Of a DNA stretch of 64,000 nt, positions 46,692 through 56,517 are shown one piece after another. Within the stretch, counting starts at the first letter, position 1. Each line of letters starts with the position of its first letter. The notes beneath the pieces are model-generated. The model had not been told where the DNA came from and searched no databases. It saw only the letters and a program-made list of their open reading frames with translations. Both the position numbers and the translations under genes were made by a program. The DNA is taken from NCBI RefSeq assembly GCF_010729105.1, contig NZ_AP022573.1:2728001-2792000 (forward strand). Reading direction: 5' to 3'. This DNA is from Mycobacterium saskatchewanense. Its GTDB lineage: Bacteria > Actinomycetota > Actinomycetes > Mycobacteriales > Mycobacteriaceae.

Positions 46692-48115
46692 GGTTGCTGT
46701 CCTTCCGCGGGGAGCAGCATGTCCGACACGTTGGCCGGGGCGGGCGGCGGCTCGGCCGGCGTGCTCGGCGGGGGTGGCTCCGGCATCGCCGCTCCCGGTA
46801 TGCGCGCCGGTGGTCCCGGAGGTGGCGGCGCCGGCGGGGTGTCACCCGGCAGACCCGTATACGCGGACACCGCCGGTGGGATCTCCGGCGGAGTCGGTTT
46901 CGGCCCTTCGCCCCCGGGCGCCAGCCGTTGTTCGGTGTAGATGACGTTCTTCGGGTCGAACGCCGGCGACAGGAACGGGTTGACCGGGATCGGCAGGTAG
47001 TTGAAGTTGAAGTACAGCAGCGGATTGAACACCCGCAACGCCGGGCTGAGATACAGGCCGCACAGCTTCCCCGACTCGTTGGCGGTGGCGTTCTCAAGGG
47101 CTCCGATCTGCGAACACAGCGCGTTCACCGGGTTGGTGAGGTTCTGGATGCCGACGCCGCCGCGGACGTTCCCAACGTCGGGGTCGTAGTCGTTGTAGCC
47201 GTTTGCGATTGCGTTCGGCGCAACGTGAAGAACGTTTTTCAGCGCCATCTTGTTGTCGACAAGGATCTGCGTGAGGTCGGACAACCGGGTGATTTGTTCC
47301 GCGGTCTGGTCGCGGCTGCCCGCGATGAACCGCTGCACCTCACCGACCGCGCTCGACAAGTCCGTCAGTGCCGCGTCCAGGTCGGACTTGTTGTCATCGA
47401 GCACGCTGGTCAGTGTGGCCAGGCGGTTGTTGAACTGCACCATCTGAACGTTGCTGTCCCGCAGAGCCCCAACGAAAGTCTGCAGGTTCTTGATGACGTC
47501 GACGATGTTGCCGCTGCCGTTGGCGAGGATCCGGCCCACTCCCGACAGCTGGGCCAGCGTTTGGCGCAGCTTTTCGCCGTTGCCGCCACCCAGCGCGTCC
47601 GCGGCGCTGTCGATGAACCGCGCCACCGACGGAGTGGACACCTTACTGTTGGGTCCGAGTTCGGTTGCCAGACGCATCAATTGGTCCTTGACCTCGTCCC
47701 ATTCGACGGGCACCGCCGTCCGGTCGATCGGTATGACCGCGCCGTCCCGCATGGTGGGGCCGCTCGACCGGTAGGCGGGGGTGAGCTGGACGTAGCGCGC
47801 GGCCACCAGGTTCTGCGCGACGATCACCGCTTTGGCGTCCGCCGGAATCGGCACGCTGCGATCGACGTGCATCACCAGCTTCGCCTGGGTGCCCTCGGGA
47901 CGGATGGACGCGATGGTACCGACCTTCATTCCCGACACCCGGACGTCGTCGCCCGGATAGATCGCAGTGGCGGTGGGGAAATAAGCGGTGATGGTGTGGG
48001 GGCGGAAGAAGGCGTTACGGATCGCGACCGCGGTCCCGACGACCAGCAACCCCACCAGCACGATTGCCAGCCCGACCTTGAGCTTGCCGCGTGGCATTGC
48101 CTGAAGCCGCGTCAT
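46688..48115 (-). CDS. mceD: Mce family protein MceD
   Basis: A 475-residue Mce protein with an N-terminal signal anchor (KLKVGLAIVLVGLLVVGTAV), MCE domain at about 40-115 (ITAYFPTATAIYPGDDVRVS), long coiled helical region and Pro-rich tail. ATG 48115 overlaps the mceC stop (ATGA). Confidence 0.92.
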   Translation of the reverse strand: MTRLQAMPRGKLKVGLAIVLVGLLVVGTAVAIRNAFFRPHTITAYFPTATAIYPGDDVRVSGMKVGTIASIRPEGTQAKLVMHVDRSVPIPADAKAVIVAQNLVAARYVQLTPAYRSSGPTMRDGAVIPIDRTAVPVEWDEVKDQLMRLATELGPNSKVSTPSVARFIDSAADALGGGNGEKLRQTLAQLSGVGRILANGSGNIVDVIKNLQTFVGALRDSNVQMVQFNNRLATLTSVLDDNKSDLDAALTDLSSAVGEVQRFIAGSRDQTAEQITRLSDLTQILVDNKMALKNVLHVAPNAIANGYNDYDPDVGNVRGGVGIQNLTNPVNALCSQIGALENATANESGKLCGLYLSPALRVFNPLLYFNFNYLPIPVNPFLSPAFDPKNVIYTEQRLAPGGEGPKPTPPEIPPAVSAYTGLPGDTPPAPPPPGPPARIPGAAMPEPPPPSTPAEPPPAPANVSDMLLPAEGQQP

Positions 48116-49194
48116 CGCGACCCCCCCGGGTTCTGGTTGAACGGGAATGGCAAAAGCGCCCGCGGCCCGGCGGTGTCCGGCGGTTGACCGGGAGCGCCGT
48201 AAGCGCGGAATCCCCAGGTGTAGTCGAACAGCCACTGGAAGAACTGCAGGGTGAACAGGTTGGGGATGAACGGGTTGTAGTAGAAGCCGCTCGAGACCGT
48301 TTCCCCCTGCGTCAGTTCGTACTTCGCCAGACCGGGTAGCGCTTTGGAGAGATTGTCGCGGTTCTTCTCCAGCATCGCCGTCACGGAGTTGAGCTTCTCC
48401 AGCGACGGTGCCAGCTTCGCCTCGTTGTCGTGCACCACACCGGAGAGTTGCTTGGCCACCGCCGACGTGCTGGCCAGCAGCCGTACGATCGCTTGGCGCC
48501 GGGCGACGAGCATGGACAGCAGATCGTTGGCGTTGAGGATCAGCGTGTTCACCTGTTGACTGCGTTGCGAAAGGATGCCGGTGACGTCGGCGGCGCCCTT
48601 GAGCAGCTCGCCGAGCGTCTGGTTGCGGGCGTTGAGGGTCTGCGACAGCCGGGTAATCCCCTCGAATGCGGGACCGAGTTGCGGCGCAACCTGATTCAGC
48701 GTTTCCGACAGTGTGTCGAGGGACTGATTGAGCGTCTCGGTGTTGGTTCCCTTGATGTCGGAGCTCAAGTTCTCCACCGCCTCGGACAGCGAATAGGGCG
48801 AGGAGGTGCGGGTCACCGGGATGACAGCCATCGGATGCAGCGCGCCGCTGCCGGCGGATTCCAGGGTGAGCACCCGCTGGCCCAGCAGTGAGCCCGTTTT
48901 GATGTGTGCCGTGCTGGCGGAGCCGAGCAGGACACTCCCCTTGACGTTGAACGTGACCAAGACGTCGCCGTGCTGCAGCGACATTCCGGTGACGCTTCCG
49001 ACCTTGGTGCCCGACACCGTCACGTCATTGCCCAGGGCGAGCCCACCGGCGTCGGAGAACAGCGCCTGGTATCGGACGGCCGTGGCGCGTTGCAGCAGCT
49101 GGTCAGGGTTGAGCCCGACGGCGATGATGAGCGCCACCAGCACGGCGCCGATGAATCCCGCCTTGATCAGACCCGCCCCGCGGTACCTATTCAT
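48112..49194 (-). CDS. mceC: Mce family protein MceC
   Basis: A 360-residue Mce protein: anchor near 10-28, MCE domain about 40-115 (YQALFSDAGGLALGNDV; GSVLLGSASTAHIKTGSL, split), helical region, and a short tail. Overlaps mceB by 8 bp and mceD by 4 bp. Confidence 0.92.
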   Translation of the reverse strand: MNRYRGAGLIKAGFIGAVLVALIIAVGLNPDQLLQRATAVRYQALFSDAGGLALGNDVTVSGTKVGSVTGMSLQHGDVLVTFNVKGSVLLGSASTAHIKTGSLLGQRVLTLESAGSGALHPMAVIPVTRTSSPYSLSEAVENLSSDIKGTNTETLNQSLDTLSETLNQVAPQLGPAFEGITRLSQTLNARNQTLGELLKGAADVTGILSQRSQQVNTLILNANDLLSMLVARRQAIVRLLASTSAVAKQLSGVVHDNEAKLAPSLEKLNSVTAMLEKNRDNLSKALPGLAKYELTQGETVSSGFYYNPFIPNLFTLQFFQWLFDYTWGFRAYGAPGQPPDTAGPRALLPFPFNQNPGGSR

Positions 49195-50227
49195 CGGGAT
49201 CCTTTGGCTCCGCGCACCGACCGGTGACCTGGTGGGTGATGCCCACTTCCACCGTCCGGTACTGCAGATCGGACACGCGCAGTGCCAGCCCGCACAGGTA
49301 GTAGGGGAACCAGGCGCCGTACGACCCGAGCCGGGTCAGCTTGCGGTAGTTGTTCGGCAACTTCTTCAGCGAGATGTCGATGAGGTCCTTGTCCTTGTCC
49401 AGCAGCGGCGCCATCCGGTTCAACTGGTCCACGGTGCCGGCCAACGGCGCGCGGGCGCGACCGAGCAGGTCGGCGATCGAGGCGGTGCCGTTGTCCAGCG
49501 CGGTGATCGCGGTGCCGATGGTGTCGCGGTCCTGGGACAGCCCGCTGACGAGCCGCTCGAGGCGGTCGATCGCACCGGAGAACTGGGCGCCCTCCTTGTC
49601 GACGGTGCCGACCACGGTGTTGAGGTTGTCGATCAACTCCTGCACCGTTTGGCTGTTGTCGGACAGCGTGTTCGAGAACGACGACGTCTTCGACAGCAGC
49701 GATTGCAGGGTGCCGCCCTCACCCTGGAACACCTGAATGAGCGCCGCGCTGAGCGCGTTGACGTCTTGCGGGTTGAGACCCTGGGTGACCGGCTTCAGGC
49801 CACCGAGCAACAGGTCGAGGTCGAGCGCGGGCGCAGTGCGATCGATCGGGATCTCCGCGCCGGGTGACAGCGCCTTGGTAGAACCGGGGCCGTCGACGAG
49901 CTCGAGGTAGCGGTCACCGACGAGGTTCAGGTAGCGCACCACCGCGCGCGTGCCAGTGGTGAGCACCACGCTGCGGTCGGCGTCGAACTTCACCAGGACC
50001 TTTTTGTCGGCCCGCAGATTGACGCTGTTGACCGTGCCGACTCGAATGCCGGCAACCCGCACCGTCTCTCCGGGCTTCAACCGCGACGTGTCGGTGAAGA
50101 GGGCCGAATACCCGTTCGTCGAGCCGGTCGTGTACTGCCCGAAGATGAAGAACAGGAACACCGTCAGGAGGATCATCACGGTGGCGAAGATCCCGAACTT
50201 GACGATCATGGCGCGTGAGCCGGTCAT
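49187..50227 (-). CDS. mceB: Mce family protein MceB
   Basis: A 346-residue Mce protein: signal anchor near 8-29 (KFGIFATVMILLTVFLFFIF), MCE domain (YSALFTDTSRLKPGETVRVA; VRYLNLVGDRYLELVDG), then the helical region. ATG 50227 overlaps the mceA stop (ATGA). It lacks the long Pro-rich tail of C-terminal partners. Confidence 0.92.
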   Translation of the reverse strand: MTGSRAMIVKFGIFATVMILLTVFLFFIFGQYTTGSTNGYSALFTDTSRLKPGETVRVAGIRVGTVNSVNLRADKKVLVKFDADRSVVLTTGTRAVVRYLNLVGDRYLELVDGPGSTKALSPGAEIPIDRTAPALDLDLLLGGLKPVTQGLNPQDVNALSAALIQVFQGEGGTLQSLLSKTSSFSNTLSDNSQTVQELIDNLNTVVGTVDKEGAQFSGAIDRLERLVSGLSQDRDTIGTAITALDNGTASIADLLGRARAPLAGTVDQLNRMAPLLDKDKDLIDISLKKLPNNYRKLTRLGSYGAWFPYYLCGLALRVSDLQYRTVEVGITHQVTGRCAEPKDPDE

Positions 50228-51501
50228 CCGGGTTGCCCGATCTGCATGCTGTTGCGCGGCGGCCCGGCGATCGGCCCGTACAACAGCTGCTTGAGCGCGT
50301 CGGAATTCCACATCAATTGCGGGTTGCCGTACTCCATCGGGTTGGCGCCGACGTCGGCCACCACGAACTTCGGCGCGACGTCGAAGGGCACCACGGGCAA
50401 GTTGTCGCACTGCGGACCGCCGCTCGCCGCCACCTTGGGCAAGTTCGTCGGGTAGCGGTAACGCTCGGCGCCGAAGCCCAGGTAGACCAGCACCTTGATC
50501 ATCGGCTCGGGCAGGTTCGGCGCGTGCAGGTTGACCAGCGATCCGGAGATGCCGCACCACAGCGCTTGGTGGTATTCGTTGAGCAGGTCGGTGGTCGGCC
50601 TCACCAGGTGTAGGACATCGGTCAATGCCGGCCGGTTGGCGCCCACGACGTCATTTCCCATGTCCGCCAGGCCGATCGAGCTGATCAGGAACGCATCCAG
50701 GTTCTGCTGCTCGTCGACGATCGTCTTACTGATCCGGATCGCGTTGTGAGCGGTCGCCAGCAGGTCCGGCGCCGCGTCGGCATAGGCGTTGCTCACTGCG
50801 GGAAAGGCCTCGAGGTCGTGGCTCAGCGCGGGAAGGGCGGGGTCTTGCTTGGCCAGGAACGCATCCAGATCGGACAGCATCTGGCCGATCTTGTGGCCGC
50901 GGCCGTTGACCGCCGACGCTATGGCGCCCAGGGTTTCATTGAGCTTGGCCGGGTCGATCGTGGACAACACGGACGTGAGTTGCTGGAACACCGTGTTGAT
51001 TTCGACGGTGACGTGCTTGCCCTCGAGCACCTGACCCGGCCGCAGCGACTGCGGGGAGGCCTCCGCGGGCGGCACCAGTTCGACGAACTTGGCACCGAAC
51101 GCCGACGTCGAGGCGATGTCGACGAGCACATTGGCCGGAATGAGGTGCATCTGCGATGGTTCCATCGCCAGGTGCAGGACCGCTTCACCGTTGGGGCGCA
51201 CATCGATCGAGGCGACCTTGCCCACTTCAACGCCGCGCATCTTGACCTTGGCGTCCGGATTCATCACCAGACCGGCGCGCGGCGACACCACAGTCACGGG
51301 CACGCTGGTGGTGAAGTCTCCGCGGAACAGGCCCACGGCGACGGCGACGATGAGCCCGATCACCACGACGGTTCCCAGGCCGGCCAGCGGGCGAGCATAA
51401 GACTGGGCACCGAAGTGGCGGCCGGGTGAGGCCGCGACGGGCCGCGCGCTGCTGGTGGTTTCGGATCGGTGGATGGGACCCGGCCCGAGATTTCGTGTCA
51501 C
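50224..51501 (-). CDS. mceA: Mce family protein MceA
   Basis: A 425-residue Mce protein, first of the six. The membrane anchor is unusually preceded by about 45 cytosolic residues, then VVVIGLIVAVAVGLFRG. MCE domain follows (VTVVSPRAGLVMNPDAKVKM). Start region contains GTG or TTG options; the chosen start is at 51501. Confidence 0.9.
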   Translation of the reverse strand: MTRNLGPGPIHRSETTSSARPVAASPGRHFGAQSYARPLAGLGTVVVIGLIVAVAVGLFRGDFTTSVPVTVVSPRAGLVMNPDAKVKMRGVEVGKVASIDVRPNGEAVLHLAMEPSQMHLIPANVLVDIASTSAFGAKFVELVPPAEASPQSLRPGQVLEGKHVTVEINTVFQQLTSVLSTIDPAKLNETLGAIASAVNGRGHKIGQMLSDLDAFLAKQDPALPALSHDLEAFPAVSNAYADAAPDLLATAHNAIRISKTIVDEQQNLDAFLISSIGLADMGNDVVGANRPALTDVLHLVRPTTDLLNEYHQALWCGISGSLVNLHAPNLPEPMIKVLVYLGFGAERYRYPTNLPKVAASGGPQCDNLPVVPFDVAPKFVVADVGANPMEYGNPQLMWNSDALKQLLYGPIAGPPRNSMQIGQPG

Positions 51502-51520
51502 GACTGCCTCACCGCCTCTC

Positions 51521-52366
51521 CTAGCCTGACAGGTTGAAGTTGCCGTTGGTGCCGTAGATGGACAGCGAGACGAGCAGCGTCACCGAGACCACCACGATCA
51601 GCGAGGTTCGCACCGCGTTGCCGGTCGCCACTCCGACCCCCGCCGGTCCGCCGGACGCAAAGTAGCCGAAATACGTGTGGATCAACAGGATGGTGATCGC
51701 CATCAGGACCGCCTGCAGGAACGACCACAGCAAGTCGATCGGGTTCAGAAACGTCGTGAAGTAGTGCTGGTACAGGCCTCCCGACTGGCCGAACAGGACC
51801 ACGGTCGTGAATTGGCTGGCGAGGAACGACAGGATGACGGCGATGGAGTACAACGGCGTGATCGCCATCATCCCGGCCGCGATCCTGGTGCTGACCAGAT
51901 ATGAAACCGGCCGGATCGCCATGGATTCCAGCGCGTCAATCTCTTCGTTGATCCGCATGGCGCCCAGCTGCGCGGTGACGCCGGCGCCGAAGGTGGCCGC
52001 GAGGCCGATTCCCGCCACGATCGGGGCCGCGATCCGGACGTTGATGAATGCCGCCAGGAATCCGGTCAGCGCTTCGATGCCGATGTTGCCCAACGAGCTG
52101 TATCCCTGGACCGCCAGGGTGCCGCCGGCGGCAAGCGTCAGGAAGCCGACAATAACCAGGGTGCCACCGATCATCGCCAAGGTTCCTGCGCCCATGCTGA
52201 TTTCGGCGATCAGTCGGATGACCTCCCGCCGGTAGTGACGGACCGCGAAGGGAACCCCGGCGAGCGCCCTGCCATAGAACAGGGTGTGATCGCCGATCCG
52301 GCTCAAGGTGGCGATCGGCTTGTCGATCTGTCGCGATAGTCGCGGATAGACGGCTCGCAGTGTCAC
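51521..52366 (-). CDS. yrbEB: YrbE/MlaE-type permease YrbEB
   Basis: A 281-residue permease with about six hydrophobic helices. The MlaE family loop appears as EEIDALESMAIRP, the coupling helix that contacts the ATPase. GTG 52366. It pairs with YrbEA in the inner-membrane part of the Mce importer; the ATPase (Mkl) is encoded elsewhere. Confidence 0.93.
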   Translation of the reverse strand: MTLRAVYPRLSRQIDKPIATLSRIGDHTLFYGRALAGVPFAVRHYRREVIRLIAEISMGAGTLAMIGGTLVIVGFLTLAAGGTLAVQGYSSLGNIGIEALTGFLAAFINVRIAAPIVAGIGLAATFGAGVTAQLGAMRINEEIDALESMAIRPVSYLVSTRIAAGMMAITPLYSIAVILSFLASQFTTVVLFGQSGGLYQHYFTTFLNPIDLLWSFLQAVLMAITILLIHTYFGYFASGGPAGVGVATGNAVRTSLIVVVSVTLLVSLSIYGTNGNFNLSG

Positions 52367-52385
52367 GGCGCTTTCCTATGCCTCC

Positions 52386-53204
52386 TCAGTGGCCCTTGGT
52401 CGACATTCGGATACCGATCGCGGTGACAACCACATTCACGACGAACAGCGACATGAACGCGTAGACGACCGTCTCGTTGACCGCATTGCCGACGGCCTTC
52501 GCGCCGCCGCCGGATACCGTCAGCCCCCGATAGCACGCGACCAGTCCGGCGATCAGGCCGAAAAGCGCTGCCTTGACACAGGAGATGATCACCTCCGGCA
52601 CACCGGTGAGCAGCGTGATGCCCGCCGCGAACGCGCCGGGGTTGACGTCCTGGACGAATACCGAAAAGACGTAGCCGCCCACGATGCCGATGATGACTAC
52701 CAGGCTGTTCAGCAGCAGGGCCACCAGGCCGGAAGCCAACATGCGCGGCGTCACCAGGCGCTGCACCGGGTTGATGCCCAGCACCTCCATCGCGTCGATC
52801 TCTTCGCGGATCGTGCGTGACCCCAGGTCGGCGCACATCGCCGTGGAGCCGGCTCCGGCCACGATCAACACCGTCACCAGGGGACCGACCTGGGTCACCG
52901 CACCGAACGCGGCGCCCGCACCGGAGAGGTCCGCGGCGCCGAGTTCCCGCAGCAGGATGTTGAGGGTGAAGCTGACCAAGACGGTGAACGGGATGGCCAC
53001 CAGCAGCGTCGGGGCGAGCGCGACCCGCGCGACGAACCACGACTGCTCGAGGAACTCGCGCCATTGGAAGGGGCGGTGAAACACGAACTTGATCGCGTCG
53101 AAGGACATCGCGAACAGGCCGCCGACCGCTTCCATGGGCTTGGAGCCCCGCCCGAGCGAAATCCCGCCGGTCCACCGCTCGGGGCCCGCGTTCTTAGCGG
53201 CCAC
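52386..53204 (-). CDS. yrbEA: YrbE/MlaE-type permease YrbEA
   Basis: A 272-residue MlaE-family permease (SRTIREEIDAMEVLGINPVQ coupling motif near residue 130; six hydrophobic helices). GTG 53204 is preferred (GGGAG 8 bases upstream); the frame stays open to 53324. It heads the mce operon. The 329 bp between here and the CoA-transferase gene (53205-53533) show no gene and no clear promoter. Confidence 0.9.
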   Translation of the reverse strand: MAAKNAGPERWTGGISLGRGSKPMEAVGGLFAMSFDAIKFVFHRPFQWREFLEQSWFVARVALAPTLLVAIPFTVLVSFTLNILLRELGAADLSGAGAAFGAVTQVGPLVTVLIVAGAGSTAMCADLGSRTIREEIDAMEVLGINPVQRLVTPRMLASGLVALLLNSLVVIIGIVGGYVFSVFVQDVNPGAFAAGITLLTGVPEVIISCVKAALFGLIAGLVACYRGLTVSGGGAKAVGNAVNETVVYAFMSLFVVNVVVTAIGIRMSTKGH

Positions 53205-53533
53205 GAACCCGGACTCCCTCCGGACCCGTGACGGCAACCGAACGAATCCGGTGGTGCGGCAGACGGGTTCGAGGGGTTGAACCCGCCGAATGCGTGCCGG
53301 CCGACGCCTGGGCGTCGTCGCCAACGGCTACCACCCTCACGCCAGTCCTCCGTTCCGTCACGCGAATCGGCGCTCCAAAGCACGGTTGACCGAACCGAGG
53401 CCCCATGTCTTGAAGCGTCCGGCGATTATGACTCATGTCACATCCAGCGGGTGGAGAAAATGCATAACCGTTATCGGACGGCTCCTCGGACGAACAGCGG
53501 CGTTCGGCTCGGGCATTCGGGCGGCTCCCGTTC

Positions 53534-54739
53534 CTAGGTGACGGCGCCGGCCGTCTTGAGTTCGATGATCCGATCCCAGTCGAGCCCGACTTCGATGAGT
53601 ACCTCGTCTGTCTGCTCGGCAAATCCCGGAGCCGGCCCGGTATGGGGCGCCGTGACATCGAACTGGACCGGGTTGGCCACCAGGTCGAGTTCGCCGGCGC
53701 GCACCACATACTCGTTCGCCCGGATCTGCGCGTCGTCGACAGCTTGCAACGTGTCCTGCACGGGCGCCCACGGCCCGGCGAGCGTGGCAAACCGTTCGCT
53801 CCACTCGGCAAGCGTGCGGGTTGCGATGACCTTGGTCAAGATCTCCACGGCTTCCGCTGTGTTGGCGGCGATGCTCTCCACCGTCGCGAAGCGCGGGTCG
53901 TCGGCCAGCTCAGGTAGGTCGACGTGCTGGCAAACGTCCGCCCAGAACTTGGTGGGCTGCATCATCACAAACGAGATGTAACGGCCGTCCGACGTGGTGT
54001 ACAGGCCGACCAGCGGGTTGTTGGGGGCGCCGTGCACGCCGGGCGGCGGGGCCTCCAGCCGCTGGCCCAGATGCTTCGTCAGCGCCACCGTGTGTCCCAT
54101 CGACCACAGGCCGCTGCCGAGCAACGACACGTCCACGACGGACGGTTCGCCGCTGCGCTCGCGTTTGAGTAACGCCGCCGCGATGCCCCCCGCGAGGTTG
54201 GTGCCCGAGATGGTGTCGCCGTACGCCGGCCCGGGCGGCCCGATCATGCCGGGCATCCCGGCCGGGGTAATCGTCGCCGCGGTTCCGGCCCGGCACCAGA
54301 AGGCGGTCATGTCGTAGCCACCCTTGGTCGCCTCTTCGCCCCGCGGCCCGAGGGCACTGCCACGCGCGTAGATGATGTTCGGGTTCACCGCCCGGATGTC
54401 GTCGACGTCGATGCCGAACTTCTGGCGGGCCCCGGGAAGGAAACTCGTCAGGAACACGTCGGATCGGCGTGCCAGCTCGTAGAGCACCTCCCTCCCCTCG
54501 GGTATCGACATGTCCAACCCGATGCTGCGCTTGCCCCGGTTGGCGTGTTCGATGTTGGGGTTCGGGTCGCCCTCGACGCGCAGCATGCCCGTCTGGCGCA
54601 GGCCCCGCTGAGGGTCACCCGTCACCGCGTGCTCGACCTTGATTACGTCGGCGCCCCACTCGGCGAGCACGGCGCCCGCCGACGGGACGAACCCATACAT
54701 GGCGACCTCGAGGATGCGGATGCCCTCCAGCGGCCTCAT
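53534..54739 (-). CDS. CoA-transferase family III (CaiB/BaiF type)
   Basis: A 401-residue CoA-transferase (LEGIRILEVAMYGFVPSAGA; WGADVIKVEHAVTGD; catalytic Asp in GGYDMTAFWCRAG near residue 143; VVDVSLLGSGLW). It would move CoA between acids in the degradative pathway. ATG 54739 overlaps the ALDH stop (ATGA). Same strand as the mce operon, 330 bp upstream of yrbEA. Confidence 0.87.
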   Translation of the reverse strand: MRPLEGIRILEVAMYGFVPSAGAVLAEWGADVIKVEHAVTGDPQRGLRQTGMLRVEGDPNPNIEHANRGKRSIGLDMSIPEGREVLYELARRSDVFLTSFLPGARQKFGIDVDDIRAVNPNIIYARGSALGPRGEEATKGGYDMTAFWCRAGTAATITPAGMPGMIGPPGPAYGDTISGTNLAGGIAAALLKRERSGEPSVVDVSLLGSGLWSMGHTVALTKHLGQRLEAPPPGVHGAPNNPLVGLYTTSDGRYISFVMMQPTKFWADVCQHVDLPELADDPRFATVESIAANTAEAVEILTKVIATRTLAEWSERFATLAGPWAPVQDTLQAVDDAQIRANEYVVRAGELDLVANPVQFDVTAPHTGPAPGFAEQTDEVLIEVGLDWDRIIELKTAGAVT

Positions 54740-56247
54740 GCCGGCGTCCCGAGAACGGGCTCGGCAAATGTCTTGCGTTCCAGAAACTCCTCGAGCCCGG
54801 CGACGCCCATCTCGCGGCCGATGCCCGATTGCTTGAAGCCCCCGAACGGGCTGTCGGCACCGAAGTAGTTGCCGCCGTTGACGGAGAACGATCCGGCCCG
54901 GATCCGGCGGGCCACCGCCAGCGCCCGGCCGGGATCGCGACTGAACACCGCGCCCGCCAACCCGTAGATGGAGTTGTTGGCGATGCGTACCGCGTCGTCG
55001 TCATCGTCGAAACCGATCACGACGAGCACCGGACCGAACACCTCTTCCTGGGCGATCTCGCTGTCGGGATCGACATTGGTGAGCAGTGTTGGCGCATAGA
55101 AGTACCCGGGATCCAACCGCTTGCCCCCCGTCACCAGAGTGGCCCCGGCTGCGACCGCCCGCTGCACCATGCCGTCGACCTTGTCCCGCTGGCGCTCGTT
55201 GATGAGTGGTCCCATCAAGGTTTTCGGGTCGGCCGGGTCGCCATGGCGCACCTTGGCGAAGTTCTGCGCGATCAACTCGACGATCTCGTCGTGGTGCGCC
55301 TTCGGCACCAACAGCCGGGACGTCAGCGCGCAGCCCTGGCCCGCGTGGGTGACCATGCTGAACGCGGCGAACATGGCCGCGCCCCGAAAGTCCGCGTCGT
55401 CCAACATGATCACCGCCGACTTGCCGCCCAGCTCCAGAAAGACGCGCTTCACCGTGGCGCTCGCCGCGGCCATGATCTGGCGTCCGACGGCGGTCGACCC
55501 GGTGAACGTGACCACGTCGACATCGGGGCTGGTCGTCAGCGCGGGCCCGACGGCGGGATCCGACGAACTCAGCACGTTGACCACCCCGTCCGGGATGTCG
55601 GTGTGCCGGGCGATCAGCTCGCCGAGCGCCAGAGTGATCAAGGGCGTGTCGGGGGCTCCCTTGAGGACGACGGTGCAGCCGGCCGCGAGCGCCGGGGCGA
55701 GCTTGGCCAGCGCGAGCTGATTCGGATAGTTGTAGGCGATGATCGCCGCCACCACGCCGGCGGATTCCTTCTCGATCCAGCGGTGGTGCAGCATGCCTCT
55801 CGACTCGGCCACGCCGAGATCCTCGGAGAACTGGTAACCGCGGAGCAGGTCGGCGTAGAACCGGACGATCTTGATCGGATCGTCGAGCTGAGCGCCCTGG
55901 GTCAGGGCCCGGGTGGCGCCGACCTCGGCAATGGTCAACTCGCGCAATTCGTCGGCGTGGTCGACCAGCGCACGGTGCAGCTGGTCGAGGCAGCGGACCC
56001 GTAACTCGATATCGGTGGCCCAGTCGGTGGTGTCGAACGCGGTTCGGGCCGCTCCGATCGCCGCCTCGGCCTCTCTGACGCCGGCGTCGGGTGCGTACCC
56101 GACGACGGCGCCCGTGGCCGGGTTGGTCGACGCGAATGCCCTGTCGGCGTGGACAAGTCGGCCGTCGATCAAGAGTCGGCGGTCAACGGGCGACGCGGGC
56201 GCAGGATCCCCTTGGGCGACGGCGACCGCCGTGTCCTCGGCCGGCAT
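54736..56247 (-). CDS. Aldehyde dehydrogenase
   Basis: A 503-residue NAD(P)-dependent ALDH. Catalytic Glu in FLELGGKSA near residue 272, catalytic Cys in HAGQGCALTSRL near 304, VTFTGSTAVGR binding loop. It oxidises an aldehyde intermediate to an acid, which the coupled CoA-transferase could activate. ATG 56247. Operator-like site F lies 29 bp upstream. Confidence 0.9.
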   Translation of the reverse strand: MPAEDTAVAVAQGDPAPASPVDRRLLIDGRLVHADRAFASTNPATGAVVGYAPDAGVREAEAAIGAARTAFDTTDWATDIELRVRCLDQLHRALVDHADELRELTIAEVGATRALTQGAQLDDPIKIVRFYADLLRGYQFSEDLGVAESRGMLHHRWIEKESAGVVAAIIAYNYPNQLALAKLAPALAAGCTVVLKGAPDTPLITLALGELIARHTDIPDGVVNVLSSSDPAVGPALTTSPDVDVVTFTGSTAVGRQIMAAASATVKRVFLELGGKSAVIMLDDADFRGAAMFAAFSMVTHAGQGCALTSRLLVPKAHHDEIVELIAQNFAKVRHGDPADPKTLMGPLINERQRDKVDGMVQRAVAAGATLVTGGKRLDPGYFYAPTLLTNVDPDSEIAQEEVFGPVLVVIGFDDDDDAVRIANNSIYGLAGAVFSRDPGRALAVARRIRAGSFSVNGGNYFGADSPFGGFKQSGIGREMGVAGLEEFLERKTFAEPVLGTPA

Positions 56248-56275
56248 GCATCCCCCTCAATGTGGTTACGGTCAC

Positions 56276-56290
56276 GATAATTTCATTCTC
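56276..56290. promoter_or_regulatory. Operator-like palindrome F (ALDH-CoA-transferase)
   Basis: GATAATTTCATTCTC, differing from the consensus at one arm base, 29 bp upstream of the ALDH start. Confidence 0.6.
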
Positions 56291-56442
56291 TTACCGGGCG
56301 AATCTTACATTCGGGTCTCGAGAATTCAAGGAAGTGCGAGAAACGAGACTGGTGTACTCATTGGCCCGCGCGAGAGCGGTGTCAGTCCTCTATCCGCAGG
56401 CCGCCAGGGGTTTTCCGAGTGTGTTGCACGCGCCTTCGTCAG

Positions 56443-56457
56443 GAGAGTAAGGTTCTC
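56443..56457. promoter_or_regulatory. Weak operator-like site G (SDR)
   Basis: GAGAGTAAGGTTCTC, two arm mismatches to the motif, 60 bp upstream of the SDR start. Confidence 0.35.
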
Positions 56458-56517
56458 ACAATTGTAAGGGGCATTCTTTGTGGTTGAGATGATCACGATT
56501 GGAGCAGAGGTCGCGAC

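Noticed and set aside
53205..53533. Search for a promoter or small gene in the gap before yrbEA
   Set aside because: No convincing -10/-35 pair, ribosome-binding site or conserved frame was seen; left as non-coding.
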